Of a stretch of DNA of 64,000 nt, positions 62,398 through 64,000 are shown piece by piece (the stretch's first letter is position 1; each line of letters starts with the position of its first letter). The translations under genes and the position numbers were made by a program. The stretch lies in contig NZ_AP022590.1 of the NCBI RefSeq assembly GCF_010731775.1, forward strand, positions 1,984,001 through 2,048,000, written 5' to 3'. A model generated the notes under the pieces. It worked only from the letters and a program-made list of their open reading frames with translations, was not told the DNA's origin and made no database searches. Source of the stretch: Mycobacterium mantenii (GTDB lineage Bacteria > Actinomycetota > Actinomycetes > Mycobacteriales > Mycobacteriaceae).

Positions 62398-62857
62398 CCG
62401 GGCGATCCTGGGTTGCACCCGCCACGGTTTCGGGCGCGCGTTGTTCCGGTTTCCAGCCCACGTATGTCAGATACAGCCCGGCGCAGGCCAGGCCGATGAA
62501 CAACACCCATATCGCGGCGTAAGCACCCGAGTTGTAGATGGCGTTGCCGGCCGCGTCGTAGGCCATGGGAACAGTCAACAGCAGCAGCCCGCGAATGAAG
62601 AAGAACCAGCCGACGGCCGACACGATGATCGCCGCGAGTCCGCGCCAGTATTGGTGAAAAGCGATGATGAACAGGCCGCCCATCAACAGGATGGCGCCAT
62701 ACAGCCACGGCCACATCGGATTTGCCTTGAACTCGGTGAACAGCGTCTGCACGTAGGAGCCGCGTACCGCGATCGTGGTGGGCACGATGGTGAGAAACGG
62801 GCCCATCACGCGGGCGAACATCCGCGTCCGGATCTGCGATTGTGTCGAAGTGCTCAT
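62381..62857 (-). CDS. Four-helix integral membrane protein
   Basis: 158-aa protein with four hydrophobic segments (FLTIVPTTIAV; WLYGAILLMGGLFIIAF; LAAIIVSAVGWFFFIRGLLLL; YAAIWVLFIGLACAGLYLTYVGW). Start at 62857 has GGGAGGTGG just upstream. It is co-transcribed with the TetR regulator. No transporter family recognised. Confidence 0.75.
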   Translation of the reverse strand: MSTSTQSQIRTRMFARVMGPFLTIVPTTIAVRGSYVQTLFTEFKANPMWPWLYGAILLMGGLFIIAFHQYWRGLAAIIVSAVGWFFFIRGLLLLTVPMAYDAAGNAIYNSGAYAAIWVLFIGLACAGLYLTYVGWKPEQRAPETVAGATQDRPGAEGS

Positions 62858-62889
62858 TGCACCACCTCCCTTTGCGTACCGAGCATAAT

Positions 62890-62925
62890 CGACCAGTGGT
62901 CGGTATACCAAACCGCTGGTCGGTA
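62890..62925. promoter_or_regulatory. TetR operator candidate with two half-symmetric repeats
   Basis: CGACCA-G-TGGTCG (62890-62902) is a perfect palindrome; TGGTCGGTA occurs at 62897-62905 and again at 62917-62925, exactly 20 bp apart, and the second lies in ACCG-CTGGT-CGGT. Placed 30-70 nt upstream of the membrane protein/TetR operon, so autoregulation is likely. Confidence 0.65.
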
Positions 62926-62930
62926 AAGCC

Positions 62931-63416
62931 TTAAAAGTCGGACGCGGCCCAAGTCCCCGGCGGATACGGCGGAACCTGTCCGGCGAAAGCGTCGTCGGTG
63001 AGTGTGCACAGGGTGTCGGAGATGGTGCCGGCGTTTGCTAACACCTTCGCGGCACCGCCCGGCACCACGCGTGCGATCACCGCCTGCCACGAGTAACCGA
63101 CGCCGCCGTGCTCGTACCAGATGAACCAGTCGGTGCCGCGGTGACCCGCGCGAATCAGGCGGCGGAACGGCGCGTTTGGGTCGCTGACCGAATCGGTGAA
63201 GTTGAACGGGGCCCCGATATCGGCCATCGGCGGTAGCAACTTGAGGAGCTCCGGCGGCACCTGGGAGACGTGCTGCACCTCCTGCACGGGTGTTTTCAAG
63301 GCGCACTGGGTGTTTGGGGTAGCGGCCGCCGGTGTCGCGGTCGCGCATGACAGCGCGATACTGGCCGCGAACCACGCGGTGACAATGTGCCGCGTGACGG
63401 GCCTTTGCGCCACCAT
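62931..63416 (-). CDS. Secreted hypothetical protein
   Basis: 161-aa protein with a signal peptide (HIVTAWFAASIALSCATATPAAA) and a mature part with two Cys (NTQCAL, DTLCTL) that probably pair. The SIALSC sequence is a weak lipobox, so lipid anchoring is uncertain. Middle region is aromatic (TDWFIWYEHGGVGYSW). No family recognised. It ends immediately before the operator repeats and is divergent from sseB. Confidence 0.7.
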   Translation of the reverse strand: MVAQRPVTRHIVTAWFAASIALSCATATPAAATPNTQCALKTPVQEVQHVSQVPPELLKLLPPMADIGAPFNFTDSVSDPNAPFRRLIRAGHRGTDWFIWYEHGGVGYSWQAVIARVVPGGAAKVLANAGTISDTLCTLTDDAFAGQVPPYPPGTWAASDF

Positions 63417-63526
63417 CTGCTCCTATCGGCGGCCCCGTTCCCGGGACCCTACGCCGCTTCGCTCGGCCAGGGAGCGGTTTGCTCGCAGCGCTGGCTAGGC
63501 TCACTGAAGGCCGATAAGGAGGATCC

Positions 63527-64000
63527 TTGAGCACACGCAACCAGGTACTGGTCACCGCCGCCGAGTTGGCGGACACCCTCTCGGCCGGCGATCCGGTGAC
63601 CATCCTGGACGTGCGGTGGAGAATCGACGATCCCGACGGGCGCGCGGCCTACCTGGACGGCCACATTCCGGGTGCGGTGTACGTCTCGCTCGACGATGAC
63701 CTCAGCGATTACTCGATTGCTGGCCGGGGCCGTCACCCGCTGCCGTCGGGGCGCAGTCTGGAAGCCGCCGCGCGCAACTGGGGAATCCGGCAGGGCGCAC
63801 CGGTCGTGGTGTACGACGACTGGAATCGCGCGGGTTCCGCGCGAGCGTGGTGGGTGCTGACCGCGGCCGGGCTGGACAACGTGCGCATTCTGGACGGCGG
63901 CTTGGCCGCGTGGCGCACGGCCGGACAAGGCCTCGAGGCCGGGCTCGTCGTTCCGGCCCCCGGGAATGTGACTGTGCCGCACGATGATCTGCATGCGGGA
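63527..64000 (+). CDS. sseB: Thiosulfate sulfurtransferase (rhodanese) SseB, cut by the window end
   Basis: The first 158 codons of a two-domain rhodanese matching SseB (Rv2291): ILDVRWRIDDPDG, DGHIPGAVYVSLDDDLSDY, GRGRHPLPSG and VVVYDDWNRAGSARAWWVLTAAG. This is the N-terminal, normally inactive domain; the half with the catalytic Cys lies beyond the window. TTG at 63527 is the start, set by AAGGAGGATCC 5 nt upstream. Would transfer sulfane sulfur, e.g. from thiosulfate to cyanide. Confidence 0.9.
   Translation, partial: MSTRNQVLVTAAELADTLSAGDPVTILDVRWRIDDPDGRAAYLDGHIPGAVYVSLDDDLSDYSIAGRGRHPLPSGRSLEAAARNWGIRQGAPVVVYDDWNRAGSARAWWVLTAAGLDNVRILDGGLAAWRTAGQGLEAGLVVPAPGNVTVPHDDLHAG

Noticed and set aside
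1..64000. CRISPR arrays, rRNA, tRNA, complete insertion sequences
   Set aside because: Looked for regular spaced repeats, cloverleaf-type sequences and transposase motifs; none seen by eye.

Overview
The window is high-GC actinobacterial DNA, almost certainly from a Mycobacterium. Supporting this are close matches by eye to mycobacterial NirA, CysH, Rv2393-type chelatase, FdxC, LipM (Rv2284), YjcE (Rv2287), SseB (Rv2291) and the amidase Rv3717, plus EspC/WXG-type secretion proteins, frequent GTG/TTG starts and ATGA stop/start overlaps. Names come from memory of these families; no search was run.

Region 1 (about 1-23 kb). A secreted cutinase (+) faces a very long, tightly packed minus-strand operon running from 22.8 kb down to 1.0 kb. 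In transcription order it encodes two small membrane proteins with a septum-formation-like external domain, a proline-rich three-pass membrane protein, a large secreted/membrane VWA protein, a 1181-aa tubulin/FtsZ-like protein, an 883-aa membrane protein, an FN3-repeat protein, a GAP1-like protein, a small VWA-like protein with a degenerate metal site, a zinc-ribbon TRAFAC-type GTPase, and four tandem membrane proteins with PknH-like sensor domains. All membrane proteins with long cytoplasmic tails in this operon carry NPF/DPF/SPF-type peptides, which suggests one shared docking partner. This is the most interesting system in the window.

Region 2 (23-28.4 kb). Peptidoglycan amidase and a condensation-type acyltransferase (-), then a flavin monooxygenase/acyl-CoA dehydrogenase-like gene (+) convergent with a TetR-CMD-CMD operon (-).

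Region 3 (28.4-36.9 kb). A probable accessory island: two close paralogues of unknown function flanking a transmembrane Ser/Thr kinase, a DUF262-DUF1524 (GmrSD-type) putative nuclease, a divergent unknown gene, and a long stem-loop at the right edge.

Region 4 (37-44.8 kb). VOC protein, P450, TetR with a clear operator, DUF1707 protein, an SDR gene with an internal deletion, a non-RD receptor kinase, and an EspC-like / WXG toxin-like (frameshifted) / possible immunity trio.

Region 5 (44.8-64 kb). Core metabolism: FAD-linked oxidase, acyltransferase, P450 remnant, F420-type nitroreductase, thioredoxin reductase, the assimilatory sulfate/sulfite operon nirA-cysH-chelatase with a convergent LysR gene, FdxC ferredoxin, orphan HicB, LipM esterase, chagasin-like lipoprotein, YjcE antiporter, AAA ATPase, a decayed TetR-monooxygenase pair, GT4 glycosyltransferase, a TetR/membrane-protein operon, a secreted protein and the start of sseB. 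Several genes between 43 and 60 kb show single-base losses, mostly in G/C runs; three of them compensate within trxB. This points either to recent decay or to homopolymer errors in the assembly.
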